Source of the DNA: Anagrus nilaparvatae
Taxonomy: Eukaryota > Arthropoda > Insecta > Hymenoptera > Mymaridae
Assembly (NCBI GenBank): GCA_022575985.1
Contig: JAKSXM010000132.1
Location: 5,208,001-5,272,000, forward strand
Reading direction: 5' to 3'
DNA: 64,000 nt
Under the pieces are notes generated by a model. It was given only the letters and a program-made list of their open reading frames with translations, ran no database searches and had not been told where the DNA came from. Made by a program: the position numbers and the translations under genes. Below, in pieces: positions 10,877 through 22,500 of this stretch; the first letter of the stretch is position 1; every line of letters begins with the position of its first letter.

Positions 10877-13800
10877 GTGCTTACGACCTTCAGCAATTAG
10901 ATTTATCAGCAAACTTTCTACAAGAATTTCCAGCTGATGCCCTTAGGCATTTAGAAGATCTTAAATTTCTCAACATTTCGAATAATTTAATTACTGTAAG
11001 TGCATATTTTATTAAATTTCTAATTTTTATACTTTTATCTTTTTTAAATTATACCAATTTTTTTTTATTTATATACACTCATCAAGTTTTTTTCTGCTTT
11101 ATAAAATTTCTATGTCAGTTTTAAATATTTATTATGATAAAATCATTTTCTTAATATTACTTTTTATTTGCCTTATCTAATTATTTGTAATTTATATTGC
11201 TTGTTTGCTAATTTTTGGGGAGTGTTAAAATTCTGGATTAATGTAAGGTAAAATTACGTGTTAAAATAATTTTGATTTCGGAATAAAAATAAAAAGTACC
11301 TAAATTTTTATGTTTAATATACGTATGTGGAAAATTTTACATTTGATCTAAAAAGAAAATTTCTAAAATCACCAAAAATAACCAAAATCGTTAGGGATTA
11401 AAATGTAGTTAAAAGCAATCTAGAAATTGACCTAATTTTAGTAAATACTAGTCAACATGAATTGTATACGAATAAAAAAATAAAATTAAAATCACATAGG
11501 TATATCAAAAAAATAAAACAATAAAATAAATTCAAAAAAAAAAAATTCTCATTACAAAATATATACATTTAAAGTTAAAAAATAAAGTAAAGGAAAACAA
11601 GAATTATACTTATATAACGGAATTGATAAAAACCTCCGTTATTGTCACTTAAATAAAGAAAAAAAAAGTTTCCTATGAAAAATGAAAAAAAAATTTTTTA
11701 AATAAACAATGGAATAAATATTAAAAAAAAAAAAATTAATAATTTAAAATTTATTTACAGGAACTAGACCGGAATCATTTAGCAGGTTTAACCGAATTGC
11801 AAGTATTCGATTTAAGTCGTAACGACATTGGAAGAGTTGGTACAAATGCATTTTCAGCATTAAAATCATTAGTTCGTCTAGATTTAAGTTTTAATTCATT
11901 ACGTGCAGTAAGTATTTATCTTTCTAATTTTTATCTTAATTAAAACAAACATTTTTTACACATGACCTATTCAAACTTAAATAAAATTTCACTTTTTCTT
12001 CAACAAAAACAAGTTATTAAAAAAAATTTCTCTTTACAGATTGAAGAATCATCATTCGAAGGTTTAATTAATTTAAAATGGTTATCTTTACAAGATAACA
12101 ACATTTTAATAGCACCAGCATCAGCATTATCACGTTTACCATCATTAGCACATTTACATATCGAATTTAATCGTATTGCAGCTCTATCGAATGAATTTTT
12201 ACGCACAAGTTCAACAAAATTAGTAACATTAAGTTTAACGCGTAATTTGATACGTGAATTACCATCAAAAATATTTTCTAATTTTAATAGATTATTAAGT
12301 ATTGAATTATCTGGTAATATGATACAATTCATCAATTCTGAAACATTTAATGGTTTAGATGATACGTTATTACATTTAGATATTTCATCTAATAAATTAC
12401 AAACTATAACTGATTTATCACTAAATAATTTAGTGTCCTTAAATGTCGCTAATAATAAATTAAAAAAATTATCACCTGATATATTTAAGGGATTAGGTAA
12501 TTTGCAATATCTTAATGTTAGTAATAATCCATTGTATGGTGGTTTTCCACCAATTTTTCCAAAAACGTTAATATCATTAGATATATCACGTACTGGTCTA
12601 AAAGTATTACCATCTGTACTCTTTTTAAATTTATTTAATTTAGAAAGTATATCTGTTTCTGGTAATTATTTAATTGAATTAACAGAAGGTACCTTTCAAA
12701 ATTTAATTAATTTAACTTACATTGATTTATCTAATAATGGAATTGAAATTATTCATAATTTAGCATTTGTTGGTATTAAAAATTTGTATCGTCTAAATTT
12801 AAGTTTTAATAAATTAAAAACATTTAATGGAGAATATTTTAATACTGGTACTGGTTTAGAATTATTAGATTTGTCTAATAATTTGTTAGATAAATTATCA
12901 ATAAATTCATTTTTGATACATCCAAGATTACGTGAAATTAATTTATCGAATAATAAATTTACTAATTTTCTAAATGATTATATTAAAAATTTACAATTTT
13001 TAGAATATCTAAATTTATCAAACAATAAATTAATAAATATTGCTGAATTTACATTTTCACAAATAACAAAATTAAGAATATTAAATTTGTCTAATAATTT
13101 AATTGACAGTGTTGACGAATTATCATTTCATAATTCAACACAGTTACAAGTTCTTGATTTATCTAATAATTTGTTAGAGACGTTAAATGATAGAATGATG
13201 GAAGGTATATTAAGAATGGAATATTTAAATTTATCAAATAACAAATTAATAACATTGCCAGAATTAATATTTGATTCATCTAAAATACGTTTGTTAGAAA
13301 AAATCAATTTATCTAATAATCGTTTTATTGAAATACCAACACGTTCATTACAAAAGCAAACATCTAATTTAATAGAATTAAATATATCTAATAATAAATT
13401 ATCATCTGTATTTAATCAAGATATTATTAATATTGTTAAAGATCTTGATTTATCTGATAATCCATTAAATGATAATTCAATACAAAGTATATTAGGAGAA
13501 GCTAAAATATTAAGAACCTTAAATTTAGCTAATACTGGTGTTAAGGAGTTTAAAAAATTAGAAGCACCATTTTTAAAAGTCTTAAATTTATCTGGTAATA
13601 AAATTAATGATTTTACACCATCAGCATTAGAAAGATCAACAATGTTAGAAATTTTTGATGTATCTAATAATTATTTATCGAACTTTGATGGTATTGTTGG
13701 TGCTTTTGGTTCATTAACTTCGTTAAAAAGTCTTGATGTATCAGAAAATGATATTAAATCTGTTAATGAAAGTAGTTTTACTGGATTTGAAGGTTTAAGA

Positions 13801-15096
13801 GTATTAAGAATGGCTAATTTAATAAATTGCACTAGAATTGAAAAGAATGCTTTTAAATCATTGTCAAAATTAAAAGAATTAAGAGCTTACAATTATCCAA
13901 AATTAGGATATTTTGACGTTCCTGGAGTTCTAAAAGGAATGAACGATTTAGAGACTTTAGATATAGAGATAAAAGACGTTAGTGTTGGTAATGAACAATT
14001 AGCATTAAGAACTCATCCAAGGCTAAAGGAATTAACTTTAAGAGGTGAAAGACTGAAAAGTGTTGTATCAAGTTTATTAGCAGGCATAAGAGCAAGAAAT
14101 CTTTATATTGGTTTTAAAAATACATCAATTGATACAATCCCAACAAATCTTTTCTTCCCAGTACCAAGATCAACAAGAATGGTTTTGGATCTCTCAGGTA
14201 GTAAATTTAAAACAATTTCTCAACCTCTGACAGCTGCATTAGATGAACGAGGTGGTGCTATTAAATTAAAAGGTTTAGATATTAAAGTGAAATGTGATTG
14301 CGAAGCTATACAACTTTGGAAATGGGCTTTAACTTCATCAGCTAAGTTAGATAAACCAATTTTATGTTCGTCACCAGAAAACTTAGTCGATGTACCATTA
14401 ATAGATTTAGAAGAAGAACAATTAACTTGTGAAGTTGAAAAGAGTACGCCGATGTCAAAACCTTCTACTTTTGAAACAACTGCTGGTACCAGAAGGACTA
14501 CAAGTATGGAACCAGAAATTATTTGGACTGCTGCTCCAACAGTACATGTAAGTAAAATAATTTCGTTAATGCTTGAATTTAAATTAATAATGTAAAATTT
14601 ATAATTTCAGCAAAACAATCGTAAAAAACACATAAACGAATCTCCAATGAACATTTCGATTGGTGGATCAAGTGTTACAGATGATACATTAATAATTGGA
14701 ATAGTATTAGGAGTAATAGCATTTATTGCAATAGTAATAATAATAATGTGTATCTGTAGATTAAGATGGAGTAGTCAAATGAACGAAGCACATATGCAAG
14801 CTGCAATGGCATCGAGTATACACGAAGCATCAATGATAAGACCAGCAAGTGCATACAGTAGTAAACATAATCAAGATTTATATGTTAGTACATATAATGG
14901 TTCAACATTAGGACATGTTAATAATGGTAATAATTCACTATCAGCAACACCTGTACAAATGATGCCATTTGTACAACCAATGCAAATGGTACATCAAATG
15001 CATCAGCAAGGTGGACAACCTATTTATGGATATTATGATGGTTCTACTGTACCTATTTATGTTACATGTCCATCAGAAAATAAATTTGATAGATAA
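10877..15096 (+). CDS. Leucine-rich-repeat transmembrane protein, 3' exons (5' end not found)
   Basis: Four exons join in frame: 10877-10995, 11761-11907, 12040-14547 and 14611-15096. All three visible introns start GTAAGT, end in AG and are phase 0. They give about 1085 residues. The first exon begins in mid-codon, so at least one upstream exon is missing. The protein is a long run of roughly 24-residue LRRs of the LxxLxLSNNxL type (about residues 1-800). A cysteine-rich LRR cap follows (CDC, then ILC and LTC, in a WKW context), then a Ser/Thr-rich stalk, one membrane span (TLIIGIVLGVIAFIAIVII) and a cytoplasmic tail of about 110 residues rich in Met, Gln and Tyr. No TIR or kinase domain is present, so it is not a Toll receptor. 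Extracellular LRR proteins of this build usually serve cell adhesion or neuronal recognition. The exact orthologue was not recognised. Confidence 0.9.
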
Positions 15097-15114
15097 TTTT
15101 TTTATGTTCTTTTT

Positions 15115-17543
15115 GGGTAGATATTCCTCACTAATTTTTGGGTCTTCAAATCGGTTCCTAAATATTTTCCCCTTAAAGTACTATCGAAAATAAGTTATCA
15201 GACCAATTTTTAGCTTTCAAGCTTGTCTTGTCCTTGATTTTTTACAGCAGACTTAGTTTTTTATTTATTTTTAATTTTTTTTATGTGTTAAGAGCGCAAA
15301 AATTATTATAAATTCTCCCAATCGCTTATTTTATTGTAAAAAAATTTTTCCTCATACAAGAGCTTATATGTTAAAGCAGCGAAATTCTAAAGAATTTTCC
15401 GATTACTTTTGATTAATTTAGTATAATTTGAAAAATAAAACAAATCTTTAAAAAAATGAAAATTAAATTAATTCAATTTAAAATTTCACTGTTTTAACAT
15501 AAAAGCTCTATAAAAAACATAAAGAATTTAAATTTTTGGTCAGATGACTTGGCGGGAAATTTAAATTTAGTAAAAAATGAAACTTTTATGTGTCATGCAA
15601 TTCAAAAGTTCTCTTTCTAATAAAAGTTTTTGCGTACGATATTCTTCTGTTTTCTTTAATGAAGTTTTAGGGAATTCCTCTCATTGTTTGTTCGTTTCCT
15701 TTATAATGTTGAATAATTTGTCTACTTGATTGTTGCGGTCTATTTAAAAATGAAGCTACGTAAGCAAATGAAAATAATAAATTAAAGGTTTCTTTTGTAT
15801 GAAAAATTACTATTCCTCGTTGGTTCTGCGTCAGAAAGACCGCTTCCTGCGATTGATTCAGGGTTGAAAATTGGACTTATTTGAAATATTTTATCTAACT
15901 CCTGAAAAGTTGAAAAGACAATCATTAATCGTTATGTTTTGTGATAAAAATTACAAAAATTATTTGAGATTCTTACGTCATAGTGCTCCATCGTATGAAA
16001 GCCGTTGCCCGATCTTTGGTTCTTTGCCTTTACAGTTTTATATTTCTCTTTTAGAGCTTCCAGTTTGTTTTTAATTTCTGACTTTGATCTAGCAAATTTT
16101 TTGCTTTTGAAGCCTGCTAGTAATATATCATAAAAGTCAGATTTCGATTTTCCATACATTATGAAATTATCCTCGGCAAGTAATAATAAAAGCCGAATTT
16201 CTTTGGCTTGCCAAGGTTCATCAATTTCGATTGTATCGGCAATTATAAAACAACTAATTTCACAATAAAATCTAATCCGTAAAATTTGTACGAATATTAT
16301 GAGACTTACTTGTTTTGCTTCTGTTGGGTGGTATGGGGTCACGTGACTCTACTTTTATTTTGATATCTGTTTGCGTTATATCATCATCTGCTTGAATGAT
16401 GTCATCAACATGGAGTTCTCCATCATGAAGACCCCGAATAAAGAAATTTGACACCAAGCCTCTGCAGAAGCCTCCTTCAGAAGAAATGGTATCAAAATTA
16501 ATTGTGTTCATTTCTTGCAATGTCGAAGAAGTAGATGGAATACTGTTGCTTTTAGCAAGTGCAGATTCCTTGTTAGTTTGTCTTTTCGATTTCTTATTTC
16601 GCTTTTTTCGATTGTCAGTAATACCTACATTTTCTTTTCTCTGTAGTCTGTAATGTGAAAATGCTGGGGTATGTACTTCAAATTCGTTATAATGTGGTTA
16701 TGGTCTTTAAAATTCCTGAAGAATTTCGGTCTTAATTGCTGAGTCTGTAAATAAAAAAAAAAGTATTCTGATTAACATTTATTTTCTATAAATACTATAG
16801 GCTAATTGCATAATTAAAGATATGTATTTTCATACATTGATAGCCTTGAACGTAAAGTTCAGCAGATATGAGAACTTCATAAATTTGATCCCTGTGTGGA
16901 ATCGTTAATAAAAAACTAGTGTCTTCATTAGAAGGATACCCATGTTGTTTCTTAACTATTTTGTGGTAGGCTTCAGCAAATTTCTATTCCTTAGTTTAGG
17001 ACTATACTCATAAACGAAAAATTTTTTTAAATTAAGTTGGCACTCTTGACTTTAAAAAAAAATATTGTATTTATAAATGGTCACGTGGTTTATATACATA
17101 AATACTAAAAAATGCATGTAACTTTTTTGGGTTTTTAGAGTCTTATCACTATCAGAGATTATTCCACAATATTTTATGCATTATGAATATTTATTTAATT
17201 TAAAAATTTAATAAAATCTTAAATAATATTTGAAAAATTTAAATATACTTTTTCTTATAAATATTAATTTTATTAGTGCTCTTCACAATGTAGCTACCAT
17301 ATTTTTTTTTTCCCCCTTAAAAAAATATCATTTATTTTAAAAGAAAACTGTAAAATAAATAGGACAAATTTTTTATATTTTAAGTAACAGCTAACAAATA
17401 TATAAAAAATTAAGGACAAGACCCTAGGAAGCTGAAAATTAGGCCGATAACTTATTTTCGATAGTACTTTAAGGGAAAAATACTTTAGAACCAATTTGAA
17501 GACCCAAGAATTAGTTTCACATACACTTGAGAAATATCTACCC
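15115..17543. mobile_element. DNA element with about 130-150-bp inverted ends around a Myb/SANT-like gene remnant
   Basis: The left end (15115 to about 15250) and the right end (about 17405-17543) are diverged inverted copies. Both begin GGGTAGATATT and share GGGTCTTCAAAT, GGTTC, a CCCTTAAAGTACTATCGAAA block (near 15172 on + and 17462 on -), ATAAGTTATC and GTCTTGTCCTT. Both flanks are T-rich, so the target duplication cannot be fixed by eye. The interior holds the Myb/SANT-like pseudogene on the minus strand. PIF/Harbinger elements encode a Myb-like protein beside a transposase, but no transposase is seen here, so the family is only a guess. The left end sits 18 bases after the LRR stop codon. 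Confidence 0.65.
15945..16985 (-). pseudogene. Broken gene with a Myb/SANT-like DNA-binding domain
   Basis: On the minus strand a first coding block (about 16985-16835) reads FAEAYHKIVKKQHGYPSNED and ends at a GTATGA donor. A second (about 16737-16315, after TTTACAG) begins YSAIKTEILQEF, meets two in-frame stops, then runs on through HYNEFEVHTPAFSHYRLQRK and a lysine/arginine-rich stretch to KVESRDPIPPNRSKT and a GTAAGT donor. The last block (about 16240-15945) has the helical WQAKEIRLLLLLAEDN, KNKLEALKEKYKTVKAKN and FHTMEHYD pattern of the Myb/SANT-like (trihelix) family that binds DNA, and ends at GAC/GTAAGA. Joining the last two blocks at the visible splice sites changes frame. Two stops plus a phase break indicate a dead gene inside the flanking inverted-repeat element. 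Confidence 0.65.
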
Positions 17544-18684
17544 TTTTATCATTTATCAATTTTGTATAAAGTTAATTATAAGCTATTATTAACATTTAAA
17601 ATTAAAAAAAAATTTTAAGATTAATTACTAAATGTTATTTAATAGTAATTTAGTTTTAATATTTAGCCAAGTGACGAAAAATGTAATAAAAATGGCTAGT
17701 AATATGCTAAAATATATATTTTTTATTTATTTAAATTAAGATTGTAATTTTAAAGTTTTTAATTATATTAAAATTAATTTTAGAAAATTATAAGTCTTGG
17801 AACCATTCAAATAGGCAATATTTTAAAAATTATAGTTTATTATTGAAAAAATTCAACTATTTTTCGTAAACTTTAAAATGATTACAACTTTTTTTTGTAA
17901 AAGGTTTTTAACAGTGTAGCTATTGACTAATTAGGCTAAAAATTAAAAAATACCCATATCTATGATTTAATAAACAGGCTACCCAAAAAGATTTTGTTTA
18001 TTTATAGAAGTACCAAGGCTTTTCAGCAAAAGCTTTTATTTTGTCACAAAACTGTACTGTCAGTTTACTCTGCTTAAATTTTAAACCAATTAGCTAAAAT
18101 ATTCAAAAAAAATTTCAAAATCAATTAAAGGAATTTAAGCAAAATTTAAGCAGAGTTGATTCAAAAAGATTCTATGTAGAAAATTGGTTGGAATAATTGC
18201 AATATTTAAAAATACTTAAATTTTAAGTTATAGCAGTAAATTTGTATTGTGCACATGTTGTTACATTTGTAAATTATTAGGTCAGTATAATTAAGATTAA
18301 TTTTATATTAATTAAGTTTTTTTATATAAATAATTTTATTTTTTAAATTAAAATTGTTATCAAAATTATATATTTATACCTAAAAATAATTTTATATATT
18401 TTAATAGTATCAATTTTTGTAAAACTTAATTTAATAAGTTAATTTAGTTTTTATTAATACAATATAATAAGCCATTTTTTATAATTTTTGTAAATATATA
18501 TAATTTTTTTATTAAAAATATTGTTGTCTATTAATATTAGTAATTTTATAAATATATTATTCAACTATAACTGTGAGTACAAACTTTAATTTTTTTTTTC
18601 TAAATTCCATGTGCTAGTAAATTTTCTTGTACAAAACTGTAATGAATACATATTGATAAATCAACATTCAAAAATATTCAACTG
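17544..18684. other. AT-rich non-coding stretch
   Basis: Very AT-rich. Short related phrases around TTTAAGCAGAGTT occur near 18,065 (inverted) and 18,140, suggesting a small degraded inverted repeat. No gene seen. Confidence 0.5.
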
Positions 18685-18920
18685 GGACAAAGTTAGAATG
18701 AAGGGCTCCGAAAAACGATCTAATCTGTTTGGTTTTGAAAGTGCATCTAAAAATAAGTCCTTCCACTTATTTTTAGTTTTCTTGATCCAATATTCTCGAT
18801 TTTTGGCAGTCATTTTCGTGTTTTTGGCCTTTTTTGGTAAATTGACTCAAAATTTTCTTATAATTGCAAGCAAATACTTATTTTACATTGAAAAATATTT
18901 TTCTTCCGGGTAAATATATG
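18685..18920 (+). repeat. Dispersed repeat, copy 2
   Basis: Collinear with 7005-7245 on the same strand, with many substitutions. The 100-codon frame at 18611-18913 falls mostly inside it and is not shared with the other copy, so it is treated as chance. Confidence 0.6.
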
Positions 18921-19503
18921 GAATTTTCCTTATGGAAGAAGAGTCCATACAAGTAAAGGTGAACTTTTCAGTTACAAACATAACTGCAAATGAACAATAC
19001 AACTAATGTAAAACCTTGACGGTCTGAAATTGCTTAGGCTGGTGAATTGGATGTCACCCAGGTGAAAATTTTTTTACCAAATGAAAATTTAGGATATCGT
19101 TCCATGTCCCCCCTCCCTGTAAATATTCCTGTAAAAAAACCTTATCCGACCTGGGGAAAATAAACCCGGGAAGGGTTTAAAGACTTAACGAAAAAAGATA
19201 CGTCGGTTTAACTTTAATTAACTATACAACCTTTTTTTGGATTAATTTTTCATGGGTTTATTTTACATCTGTATTCGTTAACCCGATTCCTGTGCGGTAA
19301 CAAATTTTTCACCTAGGTTATTAACCACTCCGTATTCAAGCCAAATCAGGTTTTAATATGGAACATGATCAAATTATGCCTGATTTAACTTTTAACCTCC
19401 TTGAATCCTACCGGAAATTCTCTAAAAGTAACTAAAAGAAAATATTTTTCAATTTAAAGCAAGCATTTTGGTAGCAATAAAGAAAATTTAATTAGATTAA
19501 GAT
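18921..19503. other. Downstream flank of the FN3 gene
   Basis: No exon was found on either strand. In particular, no phosphatase-like coding sequence follows the FN3 gene stop on the minus strand. Confidence 0.5.
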
Positions 19504-22500
19504 TCACTTTAGTGTACATCTAAGAGTAGAACACCTTCTGAGTAGAATCGTTAAAGTTAGTATAATACTAAAAAAGAATAAGCAAACTACAACACCTGCC
19601 ATAAAAACAATATTAGCTGATTCAGCACCTAAATTGTAAAAATAAAATAATTTAAAAAAACATTTAATTAATTAAAATAATAGGTAATAAAATATTTTAA
19701 TTACTTGTTTTAACAACAAATATTTTAGAATCAGCAAAACCACCATTTGTAAATGCTCTAATTCTAACATGATAATAAGTATCAGGCTTCAATGGTCCAT
19801 TACAAAAAGTTTTGCGTGTAATATTTTTTAATGATATTGCGTTACATGAAGCATCTTCTCCTACAGTAAATTTTATCATTTTTATTCCTGGGTAATATGA
19901 AAGAGTACTATGATCTAAAGAAATTTTGTAAATTATAATAAATAAATTTGTATTTTAAAATTTTAATTTAATATTTACATGAAGGAAACCAAAATGGTCC
20001 AGTTGCTTGATAAGTTAATTCAAAATCTTTATTTATAGATTCGATCCAAGTATTTGTACCAGAAGTTAATGTATCTTTATTTGATTCAATATATCTACCT
20101 TGTTTTGCAATATTGTTATGATCTTTTTTAGCAACCATAACTGCGTAATATAAAATTTCACCGTTAGAATTTGGAAAAACTGGTAATAAAATGTTAGCTG
20201 TTGTTTTTGTATGCATTGATTTTTCAGGTTTTATAGAAATATAATTTAGATAATCTGGGTCAGGTTGTGGAGGTACTGCCATATAAATGATAAAAATTAA
20301 TAAATTTTTGCATTAATTAATTAATTATGATCGACTTACTTCCGCTAGGTACTGTGACATTTCTAAGTTTTCCAGGTTTCCCAATTTTCTTATTTGATGA
20401 TACTAATATTGCTGATACATTAAATGAATAAACGAATAAAGGTTCTAATTCACCAAGAGTTTCTTCAAATATTTCATTGTTTGTATAATTTCGACCATTT
20501 AAATCGTGTATTAGTTCCATACTTTTATATTTATTATTGTAAGTACCAAAATATTTTATTTTAAATTTACTCAATTCTCCTTGCAATGAACAGGGTAATC
20601 CCCATCTTAATATTGTTTCTAGATTTTTATTATCATTTTTTAATTTAAAATAATGATTTAAATTTGTTACTGGATCTGAAACTGTAATATAAAAAAATTC
20701 ATGAATTTTTTTTTGAAATAAAAATTTATAAATAAAATGATCAAAATTTTAAAAATAATGCATGTTGAAACAAATGTTAGGTTCAAATTTAAAACTTTGT
20801 ACAGATTCTGGCAAATTTGTTAACTTTATACAAAACTAGAGGCGGCCAATATTAAGCATTTTGAATGTAAAATCTTAAAAATTAATTAAAAATATAATCT
20901 TCTATTAAAATATTTACTTCCTTCTGAAGTATTAAACTCTTTTCGAAAAGGACTACCCCATCCAGCTGCAGTACTTGCCCTAATTTCAACGATGTAATGA
21001 ACAAAACCAATCTTTTCTTTTATAACTGCCAATCTAGATGTTCCTGGATATGTATGTATTGAAGGAGCTGTTTCATTACTACAATAATCAGGTTTTAAAA
21101 ATAGTGGAATCCGTTTAATAGATATTTCATACTTTGTGATATTTCCTTGTTTTATTTTTGGTTCTTCCCATAAAAGTACTAAATTATCTTTACAGTCGTA
21201 ATTAAAAAATTCAACTGGTCCAGGAACTAAAAAACAATTATTAATATATGCATGCAAAAATTTGTATTTAATTTTTAGTTTATTAAATAAAAATTACTAG
21301 ATTCCTTTGTTTGGACTGTTACGTTATCACTCCACGAGCTGTTACCCATGTCATTGTATATTAAAGCTCTACAAATGTATGTTGAAGCTGCAGCTAAATT
21401 TATTATTTCTGAAACTGCGTATGATTGATTATTTATCGGTATGGGTTTGTTATCCGTTTCATTTAAAATTTTTATTGGATCTTCTGTTGAAATAGTCGTA
21501 CATTCAGTTATTATATTTTTCATTGTACAATTATTTTTTTTATTAGAAATTTTCCATGTCAATTTTATTGAGTCATTGGTAGTTTCAATTAAATCATTTA
21601 TAATTTGAGGAGGTTCAGATACTAAAAAAAATTAAATTGTATCATTTTTTAAGATATTGGATAATCGGAGCCTAAGCAAAATTAATCAATTCTAAATATT
21701 ATAAGGTAAATTTTCCAGTTGTTGACGAGTTTTCAATAAATGAAATATACCATGTGATTTTATCTTAAATAAGTAAATTTTTCTTATTTTTTCTGTAAAA
21801 AAACTTACATTAACATGAAAAATTGTTTCCTCTCAGGTTGGGATAGGAAATTTTCCGCAGAATTTGATTCTAGGGTCAAAAAATTTTTTTATATGTAGAT
21901 GTGCATGAAATCAATAAAAAAGTACGTCGTTTTTTTCGAAAGCCTATTTTCTCAAAAGTATATGGAAGGAAAATTCTCTACTAGGACTCAAATTCTTCTG
22001 ATTTTTCAATTTTTTTGATGAAAAAAAGAAACCGATAGGCTATTTTGTTTTAATAACTCTAGATCAAAAAAACTTATAACCGGTTTGTGTAAACACAACC
22101 TAAATGCATGGAACATGTTTACTTCCAGATGTGGACTAGGTATAATACAAATGTTACTCAACATTATAATACAATTTTCTATTTTTATAATTTGTAATTA
22201 TTACCTCACTAGCTGTTAAGATTCTAAACCTAAACTATTTTGATTCCCTAAACCTGAATTATTCTAAGTCCCTTAATCGATATTATTCCAAGTCCCTAAA
22301 CCTGAATTATTCCAAATCCCTGAAACTGAATTATTCCAAGTCCCTAAATCGATATTATTCTAAGTCCCTAAGCCCTGATTTTTTAAAGACTTTTAAAAGT
22401 ATTTTATTTATTTATATATAATTACCTAATTATTCTAAGTCTTATTTGACCCCCCCCCCTTAAATAGGACAAATTTGACCCCCCTCCTTAAAAAGGACAA

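Noticed and set aside
12000..12335. 111-codon minus-strand frame
   Set aside because: It is antisense to the LRR exon and explained by the repetitive codon pattern of the LRRs.
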